From an uncultured Phocaeicola sp. (lineage in GTDB: Bacteria; Bacteroidota; Bacteroidia; Bacteroidales; Bacteroidaceae): a stretch of DNA of 64,000 bases. Below the pieces are notes generated by a model, which saw nothing but the letters and a program-made list of their open reading frames with translations, searched no databases and had not been told where the DNA came from. A program made the translations under genes and the position numbers. This document shows positions 7,363 through 15,910 of the stretch, one piece after another (position 1 is the stretch's first letter; each line of letters begins with the position of its first letter). The DNA is taken from the NCBI GenBank assembly GCA_948579315.1, contig CAPAOL010000014.1, positions 1 to 64,000 of the forward strand. The letters run 5' to 3'.

Positions 7363-9588
7363 TTAGCTGTTCATGCTCATCAGGAATTCATCGTTATCTC
7401 TGGTCTTTTCCAAACGGTCTTTAACGAAGTCCATTGCTTCGATCGGATTCATGTCTGCAAGATATTTACGTAATATCCACATACGGTCAAGAGTTGTCTT
7501 ATCAAGCAACAGGTCGTCGCGACGAGTGCTGGATGCAGTAATGTTGACTGCTGGGAAGATACGTTTGTTGGACAGGTTGCGGTCGAGCTGCAACTCCATG
7601 TTACCGGTACCCTTAAATTCTTCGAAGATAACTTCGTCCATTTTAGAACCGGTATCGATCAATGCGGTAGCGATGATGGTCAACGAGCCGCCGTTTTCAA
7701 TATTACGGGCAGCACCGAAGAAACGTTTAGGTTTGTGAAGTGCATTTGCATCCACACCACCGGAAAGAACTTTACCGGATGCAGGAGATACTGTATTGTA
7801 TGCACGAGCCAGACGGGTGATAGAATCAAGGAAGATCACTACGTCGTGACCACATTCTACCAAACGTTTTGCCTTTTCCAATACGATACCTGCAATTTTC
7901 ACGTGACGTTCTGCCGGTTCGTCGAAAGTAGAAGCGATAACTTCTGCATTAACGCTACGTGCCATATCGGTTACTTCTTCCGGACGTTCGTCAATCAGCA
8001 ACATAATCATGTAGACTTCCGGGTGATTGGCTGCGATGGCGTTAGCGATATCTTTCATTAAGATCGTCTTACCAGTCTTTGGCTGGGCAACAATCAAAGC
8101 ACGCTGTCCTTTACCGATAGGAGCGAAAAGATCAACGACGCGTGCAGACATAGAGTCTGAATAACCGCCTTTGCAAAGTTTGAACTTTTCATCCGGGAAG
8201 AGAGGTGTCAGATGTTCGAAAGGAACACGGTCGCGAACGAAAGCTGCGTCACGTCCGTTGATTTTCGAAACCTTTACCAATGGGAAATATTTTTCTCCTT
8301 CTTTGGGAGGACGGATAACACCTTCCACTACATCACCGGTTTTCAAACCAAAGAGTTTGATTTGAGACTGTGATACATAAATATCGTCCGGAGAAGAAAG
8401 GTAGTTATAATCGGAAGAACGGAGGAATCCGTATCCATCCTGCATAATTTCCAAAACGCCTACTCCGTTGAGAATATCATCGAATTCGTAAGGTTTTTCG
8501 CGTTCAATAACCTTGCGCTCCTGCTGCTGTTGTGCCGGAAGATTATCGCTCGCATGGTTTTGTTGAGTGATACGCGGCATCGGTAAGCGCTGTTGGTTTT
8601 GATTATTGTTGTTACGCTGGAAATTATTATTAGCGTTATTGTTATTATTGTTAGCATTGTTATTACCGTTGTTATTGTCGCGTGGACGGACAATACGCGG
8701 GCGTTGTTGCTGCGTTTGCTGCTGTTGAGGTTGTTGCTGCTGTTGAGGATGAGATGGTTGTTCGGGTGCTGTTTGTACAGGTTCTGTTTTAGTTGCTTCG
8801 AATTTGCCGAAGAGTTCGGTAGGAAGCTCTATTTTTTCAGAAGGCAGATCTTCGATTGGAATAAAATCATCATCGTCAACACTGGATAAGATATTGCTTT
8901 CCTCGTCGATAACAAGTGCAGTTTTCTTTTGTGGTTTATCTATATTTTTTTTCTCTACAACGGGCTTGTTGGGTTCTGCGGCTGGTTTATTTGTTTCTGC
9001 AACTGGTTTGCTTTTTGCTTTCTTTTCAGCAGTCGGTTGTTGTGCTGGAGCAGTTTTTTCTGTTGTTTCAGTAGTCTTCTCTGCAACAACAGACCCGGTT
9101 TCCACCGCTTTGGGGGTAGCCAGTTTTGCATTTTCTACTTCTTTCTTCTCTTCTGCGTCAGCGTTCTTACGTGGACGTCCCACTTTACGCTTGGGAGCAG
9201 CAGTAGCATTTTCTGCTTTAGCTTCTACAACAGGAGCTTCTTTATCTTTATTTGTACTTTCTTCTTTCTTGGAAGGTTGTTGTGCTTTTACAGGAATGGC
9301 TTCTTTGGTTTTAGTAACCTCTCCATTCTTTGTTGCGGAAACTATCTTGTCTTCTTTTTTAGCAGGAGCTACCCGTGAACGCTTTTTCTTTTGTTCTTCA
9401 TTTTTGCGTTCTTCTTTGAGTTTATCTGCGGCAACTTTCTTAGTAGCTCCTACAATAGCCTGTTCATCAAGTATTTTATAAACGAGGTCTTCTTTTTTGT
9501 ATGAGTCTGCTTTTTTTATGCCTAACTCTTTGGCAATAACTTGAAGTTCCGACAGATTTTTGTCGTTTAATTGGATAATGTTATACAT
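7363..9588 (-). CDS. rho: Transcription termination factor Rho with long disordered insert
   Basis: Rho is a hexameric RNA helicase that ends transcription. The 741 aa protein is far longer than the about 420 aa of E. coli Rho. It has a Rho_N domain (about 1-45), a Lys/Glu/Ala/Pro-rich stretch to about 275, a Gln/Asn-rich stretch to about 345, then the RNA-binding domain and the RecA-like ATPase with AQPKTGKT, DERPEEVTD and LDSITRLARAYN. The B. thetaiotaomicron Rho insert is known to drive phase separation. The start MYNIIQLND fits the Rho_N fold; an earlier in-frame ATG adds an unrelated tail. It has its own promoter and terminator. Confidence 0.96.
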   Translation of the reverse strand: MYNIIQLNDKNLSELQVIAKELGIKKADSYKKEDLVYKILDEQAIVGATKKVAADKLKEERKNEEQKKKRSRVAPAKKEDKIVSATKNGEVTKTKEAIPVKAQQPSKKEESTNKDKEAPVVEAKAENATAAPKRKVGRPRKNADAEEKKEVENAKLATPKAVETGSVVAEKTTETTEKTAPAQQPTAEKKAKSKPVAETNKPAAEPNKPVVEKKNIDKPQKKTALVIDEESNILSSVDDDDFIPIEDLPSEKIELPTELFGKFEATKTEPVQTAPEQPSHPQQQQQPQQQQTQQQRPRIVRPRDNNNGNNNANNNNNNANNNFQRNNNNQNQQRLPMPRITQQNHASDNLPAQQQQERKVIEREKPYEFDDILNGVGVLEIMQDGYGFLRSSDYNYLSSPDDIYVSQSQIKLFGLKTGDVVEGVIRPPKEGEKYFPLVKVSKINGRDAAFVRDRVPFEHLTPLFPDEKFKLCKGGYSDSMSARVVDLFAPIGKGQRALIVAQPKTGKTILMKDIANAIAANHPEVYMIMLLIDERPEEVTDMARSVNAEVIASTFDEPAERHVKIAGIVLEKAKRLVECGHDVVIFLDSITRLARAYNTVSPASGKVLSGGVDANALHKPKRFFGAARNIENGGSLTIIATALIDTGSKMDEVIFEEFKGTGNMELQLDRNLSNKRIFPAVNITASSTRRDDLLLDKTTLDRMWILRKYLADMNPIEAMDFVKDRLEKTRDNDEFLMSMNS

Positions 9589-9736
9589 ATAGTATGGTAA
9601 GTTATTAATATTTCTTTTTTGCTGAATTATGGACAGCATTACTACAGCTTATAGCTACAGATATGCAAGCATACGTTTTGTTTTTTATTCTGAATTAGGG
9701 ATGTATATGTTGAATCGTAGTATGTTTCAACGGGGG

Positions 9737-9744
9737 CAAAGATA
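9737..9744 (-). promoter_or_regulatory. -7 box of rho
   Basis: TATCTTTG on the minus strand, 149 bases before the chosen start, leaving a leader of about 140 bases. The -33 region is A/T-rich without a clear TTTG. It faces the promoter of the next plus-strand gene. Confidence 0.5.
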
Positions 9745-9797
9745 ATAATTTTTTTTGGTTTCATGAACAATCAAACATTTTTTTCCACGTAAAAGTG

Positions 9798-9805
9798 TAT
9801 CTTTG
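9798..9805 (+). promoter_or_regulatory. -7 box of the ferredoxin-flavodoxin gene
   Basis: TATCTTTG on the plus strand, 19 bases before the ATG at 9825. It supports that start over an in-frame ATG at 9795, which would lie upstream of the transcript. Confidence 0.55.
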
Positions 9806-9824
9806 CTACATAAAAGAAAATAGT

Positions 9825-10661
9825 ATGACAGTAAATGAAGCTTATTTAATTTATTTTTCGCCTACACATACATCTAAACAAGTTGCGGAAGCGATTGTTC
9901 ACGGAACGGGCATAAAAAATATTCTTCCTATCAATGTGACGCAGCAAATTGCAGATGAAATTGTGATTCCGGCATCTGCTTTGGCTGTTATTGTAGTACC
10001 TGTGTATGGAGGTCATGTCGCCCCTCTGGCAATGGAGCGTTTGCGGTATATCCGGGGAGTGGATACTCCGACCGTTTTAGTGGTGGTATATGGAAACCGT
10101 GCTTATGAAAAAGCTTTAATGGAACTGGATGCTTTTGCTATTCCTCATGGATTGAAAGTGATTGCCGGGGCAACTTTTATTGGAGAGCATTCATATAGTA
10201 CTGACAAGCATCCGATTGCGGTAGGACGTCCTGATGAGTCGGATTTAGCCTTTGCTACGGAATTTGGGAAGAAAATCATGGAAAAAGTACAGACTGCCGA
10301 TAGTATGGATACCCTTTATCCGGTAGATGTACGTGCTATCAAACGTCCGAGCCAGCCATTCTTTCCTTTGTTCCGTTTTTTGAGGAGAGTTATCAAGTTG
10401 CGTAAAAGTGGAACACCGCTTCCCCGTACTCCTTGGGTGGAGGATGAGAATTTGTGTACCCATTGTGGGTTGTGTGTGGTCCGTTGTCCGGCAGGGGCTA
10501 TAACGAAAGGGGATGAACTGCATACAGATGAAGCTAAATGTATCAAGTGTTGTGCCTGTGTAAAAGCCTGCGTTAAGAAAGCACGGGTGTATGATACTCC
10601 TTTTGCGGCTTTGTTGTCAGATTGCTTCAAGAAACAGAAATTACCTCAAACTATTTTGTAG
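9825..10661 (+). CDS. EFR1-type flavodoxin-ferredoxin protein
   Basis: The 278 aa protein joins an N-terminal flavodoxin-like domain (about 1-165, FMN-binding loop YFSPTHTSKQ) to a C-terminal bacterial ferredoxin domain with two 4Fe-4S motifs, CTHCGLCVVRC and CIKCCACVKAC. It probably shuttles low-potential electrons in the cytosol; the partner is unknown. The start was set by the promoter box at 9798-9805. Its last 16 bases overlap the end of the convergent tilS gene, so the two transcripts may interfere. No other redox gene adjoins. Confidence 0.88.
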   Translation: MTVNEAYLIYFSPTHTSKQVAEAIVHGTGIKNILPINVTQQIADEIVIPASALAVIVVPVYGGHVAPLAMERLRYIRGVDTPTVLVVVYGNRAYEKALMELDAFAIPHGLKVIAGATFIGEHSYSTDKHPIAVGRPDESDLAFATEFGKKIMEKVQTADSMDTLYPVDVRAIKRPSQPFFPLFRFLRRVIKLRKSGTPLPRTPWVEDENLCTHCGLCVVRCPAGAITKGDELHTDEAKCIKCCACVKACVKKARVYDTPFAALLSDCFKKQKLPQTIL

Positions 10662-11926
10662 ATTACGACACGCTTAGTTGTTTCATCAATACGAAAGCGG
10701 TTGTCTGTTCGTTCGCCTATCAGCCACGCAATGTGTTCTCCACAGCAGAGTACCCACTGGCGTTCTTTTTGACTGATAGAAAATTTGCGGTCGGTCAGAT
10801 AATCGCTTATTTTTTTCTTTCCTTTCATGCCAAAAGGAATAAAAACGTCTCCTGTCTGCCATTTCCGGTAATGAATATCTCCATTCAGTTTGTCGGCATC
10901 AAAACAGGCTATTCCTTTTTCGCGCGGGATTAGGAAATCAGGAGTGTATTCTTTTTCTTCTTTGATGATTTGAAAAGGAGGAAGAACTTCATTCCCCGAT
11001 TCAATAGCTTCTATTAATAAGAACTCTCTGTCTTTTATCACTCTCCATTCTTTACTGCAAAATTGTTTGCCCGGTTGGCTGTGAAGCGAATGGGTTATAT
11101 CTTTGATTTGTGCAGAATTGAAGCCTAGAGGATGCAAGATTTCGAATAGAATAGCTTCAGGTGTCGGTTCCTTTACTAACTCACTGATTCGGATACCTTC
11201 TGTCGTTACAATATTCTTTTTGGTTTCCTCTATACATTTATTATATATGGTAGCTACATCGTTCAGATAATTGCTTGTGTCTATCAGATTCTTTTTGACT
11301 GACGGATTGATTTCCTGCATAAGAGGAAGGAGATTGAGCCGGATTTTATTACGGGTATATTCGTCTTCCAGATTGGTGCTGTCTGTTACATAATCTTGTC
11401 CGATGCTCTCCAGATAATGAATGATGTCTTCCCGGTTGACGCAAAGCAGAGGTCGCACGATTGCTCCGTTGCGGGGGCGAATTCCTAATAAACCGGTAAT
11501 TCCTGTACCTCGAATCAGATTGAGTAGTATGGTTTCTACGCTATCATCCTGATGATGTGCTACGGCGATCACATCTGCCTGGCATTCTTTTCTCGTTTTT
11601 TCGAACCAGGCATAGCGCAATTCCCGTGCAGCCATTTCGATAGATATCTGTTTTTCCTTAGCGTATTGTGTCGTGTTAAAATCAATTGTATGCAAATGGA
11701 TTCCGGTTCTTTTGCAAAGTTGGCGGACAAACTGTTCATCCCGGTCTGATTCTTCGCCTCGCAGGTGGAAATTACAGTGTGCGGCTTCGCAATGATAACC
11801 TGCTGTGTGCAGAATACATAGCAGTGCCACCGAGTCGGCGCCGCCACTCAATGCAATCAGGACTTTGGCATCTGGTGAGAATAAATGTTCTTTTTCTATA
11901 TATTTTGTAACTCGTTGTTGTATCAT
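10646..11926 (-). CDS. tilS: tRNA(Ile)-lysidine synthase
   Basis: TilS puts lysine on C34 of tRNA-Ile(CAU) so that it reads AUA, an essential ATP-dependent step. The 426 aa show the N-type ATP pyrophosphatase loop SGGADS near residue 29, HHQDDSVET and GIRPRNG, a middle domain, and a C-terminal TilS domain near HYRKWQTGDVF. The start ATG lies only five bases after the TATCTTTG box at 11939-11932, so the message may be leaderless. It converges on and overlaps the ferredoxin-flavodoxin gene by 16 bp. Confidence 0.94.
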   Translation of the reverse strand: MIQQRVTKYIEKEHLFSPDAKVLIALSGGADSVALLCILHTAGYHCEAAHCNFHLRGEESDRDEQFVRQLCKRTGIHLHTIDFNTTQYAKEKQISIEMAARELRYAWFEKTRKECQADVIAVAHHQDDSVETILLNLIRGTGITGLLGIRPRNGAIVRPLLCVNREDIIHYLESIGQDYVTDSTNLEDEYTRNKIRLNLLPLMQEINPSVKKNLIDTSNYLNDVATIYNKCIEETKKNIVTTEGIRISELVKEPTPEAILFEILHPLGFNSAQIKDITHSLHSQPGKQFCSKEWRVIKDREFLLIEAIESGNEVLPPFQIIKEEKEYTPDFLIPREKGIACFDADKLNGDIHYRKWQTGDVFIPFGMKGKKKISDYLTDRKFSISQKERQWVLCCGEHIAWLIGERTDNRFRIDETTKRVVIYKIV

Positions 11927-11931
11927 ACCTG

Positions 11932-11939
11932 CAAAGATA
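11932..11939 (-). promoter_or_regulatory. -7 box of tilS, very close to the start codon
   Basis: TATCTTTG on the minus strand, with five bases between its last G and the tilS ATG. In neighbouring genes the same box lies about 18-30 bases before the ATG. Confidence 0.6.
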
Positions 11940-12023
11940 CGAGTTTATCAATAAGTTCTTTTATTTTTTTTCTAAATCTTTTGGAGGAGAAAAACGACTG
12001 CTATTTAAAAACATTCTAAATAA

Positions 12024-12055
12024 TTTGCGTGCTCCGAAGTTATGAATTATCTTTG
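12024..12055 (+). promoter_or_regulatory. Promoter of feoAB
   Basis: TTTG at 12024-12027 and TATCTTTG at 12048-12055, spaced 20 bp, a full consensus match. It places transcription start after 12055 and so excludes a TTG-or-ATG start at 12029; the next in-frame ATG is 12074. No clear Fur box was seen. Confidence 0.75.
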
Positions 12056-12073
12056 CCGAAAATTTTGAGAGTT

Positions 12074-14560
12074 ATGCGTTTGTCCGAATTAGAAACAGGA
12101 GAAAAAGGTGTTATTGTAAAGGTATTGGGGCACGGTGGTTTTCGTAAACGTATTGTGGAGATGGGCTTCATTAAAGGTAAAACGGTTGAAGTGCTGTTGA
12201 ACGCTCCGCTAAAAGATCCTATAAAATATAAAGTCTTAGGTTATGAGATATCTCTTCGTCGTCAGGAAGCTGAAATGATCGAAGTAATCAGCGAGGAGGA
12301 GGCAAAAGAACTGGCTGAAAAGACTGTTTATCATGAAGGATTACCCGAAGACCTTTCAGTAAAAGAAGAAGATATGAAACGGTTGGCGTTAGGTAAACGT
12401 CGTACCATCAATGTTGCCTTGGTCGGAAATCCGAACAGTGGCAAGACTTCTTTGTTTAATCTTGCGTCCGGTGCTCATGAACATGTAGGCAATTACAGCG
12501 GTGTGACCGTGGATGCCAAAGAAGGTTATTTTGACTTCGAAGGTTATCATTTCCGTATTGTCGATCTGCCGGGAACTTATTCTTTATCTGCTTATACGCC
12601 GGAAGAAATCTATGTTCGCCGTCATATTATCGATGAAACTCCTGACGTGATTATTAATGTCGTCGATTCTTCTAATCTGGAGCGAAACTTATATCTGACT
12701 ACCCAATTGATAGATATGAATGTCCGCATGGTAGTGGCTCTGAATATCTATGATGAACTGGAAGCCAGTGGAAATACATTAGATTACCATTTGTTGAGCA
12801 AGTTGTTCGGGGTGCCGATGCTGCCTACTGCCAGTAAGAAAAATCGTGGATTGGATACGTTGTTTCATGTAGTTATCAATCTGTATGAAGGAGTAGACTT
12901 CTTCGATAAACAGGGAAACATGAATCCGGAAGTTCTCAAAGACCTGACTGAATGGCATGACTCTTTGGAAGACCGTAAGAACCATGAGGAAGAGCATTTG
13001 GAAGATTATGTGCGTGAACATAAAAAGACGGGGCGTGTCTTCCGGCATATTCATATAAATCACGGTCCTGATATAGAAAAAGCCATTGAGGCTGTAAAAA
13101 GTGAAGTGTCTAAGAATGAGTTTATCCGGCATAAATATTCTACCCGTTTTCTCTCCATTAAATTGTTGGAAAATGATCCTGACATTGAGCGTATTGTACG
13201 CACATTGCCGAATGCGGATGAAATTCTTCATGTCCGCGACAAGATGTCGAAGCGAGTTCAGGAGACAATGAATGAGGATTGTGAATCGGCTATTACTGAT
13301 GCTAAATATGGATTTATCAGTGGCGCGTTGAAAGAAACGTTCACGGATAATCATCTGGAACAGGCGCAGACAACAAAGGTATTGGATTCGATTGTAACTC
13401 ATCGTGTCTGGGGATTCCCTATTTTCTTTCTTTTTATGTATCTGATGTTTGAAGGTACATTTGTCATTGGCGAATATCCGATGATGGGGATTGAATGGAT
13501 GGTAGAGCAGCTTGGTGAATTGTTGCGCAATAACATGTCGGAAGGTCCATTTAAAGATCTGCTGATTGATGGAATTATCGGTGGGGTAGGAGCTGTGATT
13601 GTTTTCTTACCGAATATCCTGATTTTGTATTTCTGTATTTCTATCATGGAGGATTCTGGTTATATGGCTCGTGCGGCTTTTATCATGGATAAGATCATGC
13701 ATAAAATGGGGTTGCACGGAAAGTCGTTCATTCCTCTGATTATGGGATTCGGATGTAATGTGCCTGCGATAATAGCGTCCCGTACCATTGAGAACCGGAA
13801 GAGTCGTCTCATTACCATGTTGGTGAATCCATTGATGTCTTGCAGTGCGCGTCTGCCGATTTATTTATTGTTGGTGGGTGCTTTCTTCCCGAACAATGCA
13901 AGTTTGGTGCTGTTAAGTATCTATGTGATTGGTATTGTGCTGGCTGTGGTAATGGCTCGCTTGTTTAGCAAGTTTCTGATAAAGGGTGATGATACGCCGT
14001 TTGTGATGGAGCTTCCTCCTTACCGAATGCCGACGGCGAAGTCTATCTTCCGTCATACATGGGAAAAGGGAGCGCAGTATCTGAAAAAGATGGGCGGAAT
14101 TATTATGATTGCTTCTATTATTATCTGGTTTTTGGGATATTATCCGAATCATGATGCTTATGAAACGGTTGCCGAGCAGCAGGAAAATTCTTATATCGGT
14201 CAGTTGGGACGCGGGATAGAGCCAGTAATAAAACCATTGGGATTTGATTGGAAATTAGGTATTGGCTTGCTTTCCGGTGTAGGGGCGAAAGAATTGGTGG
14301 TAAGTACGTTAGGCGTTTTGTATGCAGATGATCCGGATGCTGACTCGGTAAGTTTGGCAGAACGTATTCCGATTACTCCATTGGTTGCTTTCTGTTATAT
14401 GCTGTTTGTATTGATTTACTTCCCGTGTATTGCAGCGTTGGCGGCTATCAAACAGGAGGCGGGTAGTTGGAAATGGGCGCTTTTTGCTGCCTGCTATACA
14501 ACGGCATTAGCTTGGCTTGTATCATTTACTGTTTATCAGATTGGAGGATTGTTTGTATGA
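12074..14560 (+). CDS. feoAB: Ferrous iron transporter FeoA-FeoB fusion
   Basis: This 828 aa inner-membrane Fe(II) importer carries an N-terminal FeoA SH3-like domain (about 1-75), normally a separate protein, followed by the FeoB G domain (GNPNSGKTS near 118, DLPGTYSLS, NVVDSSNLERN), a cytosolic helical domain, and a membrane part with about ten helices from residue 440 including the GFGCNVPA gate motif. FeoAB fusions are known in Bacteroides. The start follows the promoter at 12024-12055. Its stop overlaps the next gene as ATGA. Confidence 0.97.
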   Translation: MRLSELETGEKGVIVKVLGHGGFRKRIVEMGFIKGKTVEVLLNAPLKDPIKYKVLGYEISLRRQEAEMIEVISEEEAKELAEKTVYHEGLPEDLSVKEEDMKRLALGKRRTINVALVGNPNSGKTSLFNLASGAHEHVGNYSGVTVDAKEGYFDFEGYHFRIVDLPGTYSLSAYTPEEIYVRRHIIDETPDVIINVVDSSNLERNLYLTTQLIDMNVRMVVALNIYDELEASGNTLDYHLLSKLFGVPMLPTASKKNRGLDTLFHVVINLYEGVDFFDKQGNMNPEVLKDLTEWHDSLEDRKNHEEEHLEDYVREHKKTGRVFRHIHINHGPDIEKAIEAVKSEVSKNEFIRHKYSTRFLSIKLLENDPDIERIVRTLPNADEILHVRDKMSKRVQETMNEDCESAITDAKYGFISGALKETFTDNHLEQAQTTKVLDSIVTHRVWGFPIFFLFMYLMFEGTFVIGEYPMMGIEWMVEQLGELLRNNMSEGPFKDLLIDGIIGGVGAVIVFLPNILILYFCISIMEDSGYMARAAFIMDKIMHKMGLHGKSFIPLIMGFGCNVPAIIASRTIENRKSRLITMLVNPLMSCSARLPIYLLLVGAFFPNNASLVLLSIYVIGIVLAVVMARLFSKFLIKGDDTPFVMELPPYRMPTAKSIFRHTWEKGAQYLKKMGGIIMIASIIIWFLGYYPNHDAYETVAEQQENSYIGQLGRGIEPVIKPLGFDWKLGIGLLSGVGAKELVVSTLGVLYADDPDADSVSLAERIPITPLVAFCYMLFVLIYFPCIAALAAIKQEAGSWKWALFAACYTTALAWLVSFTVYQIGGLFV

Positions 14561-14772
14561 GTAATTGGCAGGAGTGGGTAGTCGGAGTACTCGTTGTGCT
14601 CTGCATTGCCCGTGTCGTATATGGAATATTGCTTTTTTTTCGTCGGACGCAGGAAAATCAGAATCCTTGTGATAGCTGCGTAAGTGGCTGTGAACTAAAG
14701 GATATGATGGAAAAGAAACGCAGAGAGTGTGATGTAAAGAAAAAAAGTACAAAGAAAAATTGCTGCGGATAG
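14557..14772 (+). CDS. FeoB-associated Cys-rich membrane protein
   Basis: The 71 aa protein has one N-terminal membrane helix (about 8-28, GVLVVLCIARVVYGILLF) and a cytosolic tail with CDSCVSGC, a further Cys and a final NCCG. This layout matches the FeoB-associated small Cys-rich family, thought to aid FeoB much as FeoC does in enterobacteria; the Cys residues may bind iron or zinc. The ATG overlaps the feoAB stop, so the two are translationally coupled. Mechanism is inferred. Confidence 0.85.
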   Translation: MSNWQEWVVGVLVVLCIARVVYGILLFFRRTQENQNPCDSCVSGCELKDMMEKKRRECDVKKKSTKKNCCG

Positions 14773-14802
14773 TTGGTAGTTTCAAAATTTGTACTACCTT
14801 TG
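14773..14802 (+). promoter_or_regulatory. Promoter of tRNA-Cys
   Basis: TACCTTTG at 14795-14802 with TTGG at 14773-14776 about 19 bp upstream. The box ends 21 bases before the mature tRNA. Confidence 0.6.
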
Positions 14803-14823
14803 CAACCGCAAACGAGAAATAAT

Positions 14824-14895
14824 GGTTCCTTGGATGAGTGGCTTAGTCAGCGGTCTGCAAAACCGTGTACGGCGGTTCGAATCCGCCAGGAACCT
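14824..14895 (+). tRNA. tRNA-Cys (GCA anticodon)
   Basis: Cloverleaf with acceptor GGTTCCT/AGGAACC, discriminator T, anticodon stem CGGT/ACCG and loop CTGCAAA giving anticodon GCA, and T loop TTCGAAT. CCA is not encoded. It follows the feo genes and is ended by a hairpin terminator at 14900. Confidence 0.95.
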
Positions 14896-14899
14896 CACG

Positions 14900-14938
14900 A
14901 AACCCTTTCAGATATTTTCTGAAAGGGTTTTTCTTTTG
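14900..14938 (+). terminator. Terminator of tRNA-Cys
   Basis: AAACCCTTTCAG (14900-14911) pairs with CTGAAAGGGTTT (14919-14930), followed by TTCTTTTG. It starts four bases after the tRNA. Confidence 0.8.
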
Positions 14939-14960
14939 CTCATAACTAAAATGTTCCCAC

Positions 14961-15742
14961 GGCTCAGTTGTAATTCTTGGGGATTTGATTGATTTGATTC
15001 AAGGCAATCACATCCTTAACAAAATAGATTCATTCCGGTGCCGTAATACAGTAATATCGTTTCAGGGCTCAGTCTGAAACTTTCAGTCCATTTGAATTCA
15101 GCTTTTGCAATTCTCCCCCATAGAAGTTTTTTTCATTTTTGCTCTCATGCCCCCATATTTCTCTTCAATCCCTTTATTCATCGTGCTTTCCGCTGTGAGA
15201 GCAAGTATGATAGCAGAGTGAGGGCAGGCGTTTGCCCTCATTCTCTGAATTCGCTATTTTTGATTCAATCCGTTGATTGATAATGATATATCTGCTTTTT
15301 GCACATCTGCAAGCACTTCTCTGTTGATTCTCATTTCTCATAGTGTCCTTGCCGGTCAATCTGTAACAAGAATAAAGAAACAAGTAGTCAACCATTACCG
15401 GAGAAGTACAGATTCTCTTAGTCCCACATATTGTGGGAAAGTATTCCCTCATATTATGGGAATTTGTTCCCACAAAATGAGGGAATCTTTTCCCAGTTAG
15501 TAGGGAATCTTTTCCCACAATATGTGGGACAATCGGAACTTGTTAATCTTCTACCGGGAAAAAGGGGAGAAAGATAGTATTTGACTATGAGAAATGAAAA
15601 AATCTTTTTCAGTAGCGAGGACAGGCTGAGATACTGTATATGCACCGAAATGATCATTTAGTTTATTTCTGCACTGGAATGAATCTATTTTGTTAAGGAT
15701 GTGATTGCTCTGAATCAAATCCCCCAAAGTTACAACTGAGCC
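14961..15742. mobile_element. Non-coding element with about 80-bp terminal inverted repeats (MITE-like)
   Basis: The ends are inverted copies of one another over roughly 80 bases: both begin GGCTCAGTTGTAA and share CAATCACATCCTTAAC followed by AAAATAGATTCATTCC, with small gaps. The element is flanked by GTTCCCAC (14953-14960) and GTTCCCGC (15743-15750), a probable 8-bp target duplication with one change. No plausible coding sequence lies inside; the centre holds a small GC hairpin near 15217-15246 and the palindrome array at 15422-15529. An 8-bp duplication and a GGCTC terminus would fit an ISL3-family transposase, but that is inference. Related end sequence occurs at 31-53. Confidence 0.7.
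15422..15529. repeat. Array A: five 16-17-bp palindromes, period 22-23 bp
   Basis: Five units of the form TCCCN(6-7)GGGA start at 15422, 15445, 15468, 15491 and 15513, with 6-base spacers (AAGTAT, ATTTGT, ATCTTT, ATCTTT). Units 1 and 5 are exact reverse complements. It lies inside the inverted-repeat element. Its spacing resembles the arrays at 30365, 58392 and 60028 although the sequence differs. Confidence 0.85.
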
Positions 15743-15910
15743 GTTCCCGCGTTTTCTGTAATTATAATTCCCTTTGAGCCAGCAGGGTATGAACGTATGA
15801 GGAGCTTTTGTCTAAGATACAGAGCCTATGAAATAAAAAGCTGTATTTGCGATGCAATGTTTTTACAGTTGCGGCATTTAATATATAGTAAACAATTAAA
15901 ATGGATAAAA

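Noticed and set aside
8804..9481. Plus-strand 225-codon frame with Ser/Phe-rich product
   Set aside because: It is the antisense of the low-complexity Rho insert; the composition is that of a codon mirror, not a protein.
15422..15529. Possible CRISPR array
   Set aside because: Units are palindromes of 17 bp with 6-base spacers; CRISPR repeats are longer with 30-40-base unique spacers, and no cas genes are present.
14961..15742. Complete insertion sequence
   Set aside because: No frame inside is long enough for a transposase or carries DDE-like motifs; kept as a non-coding element only.
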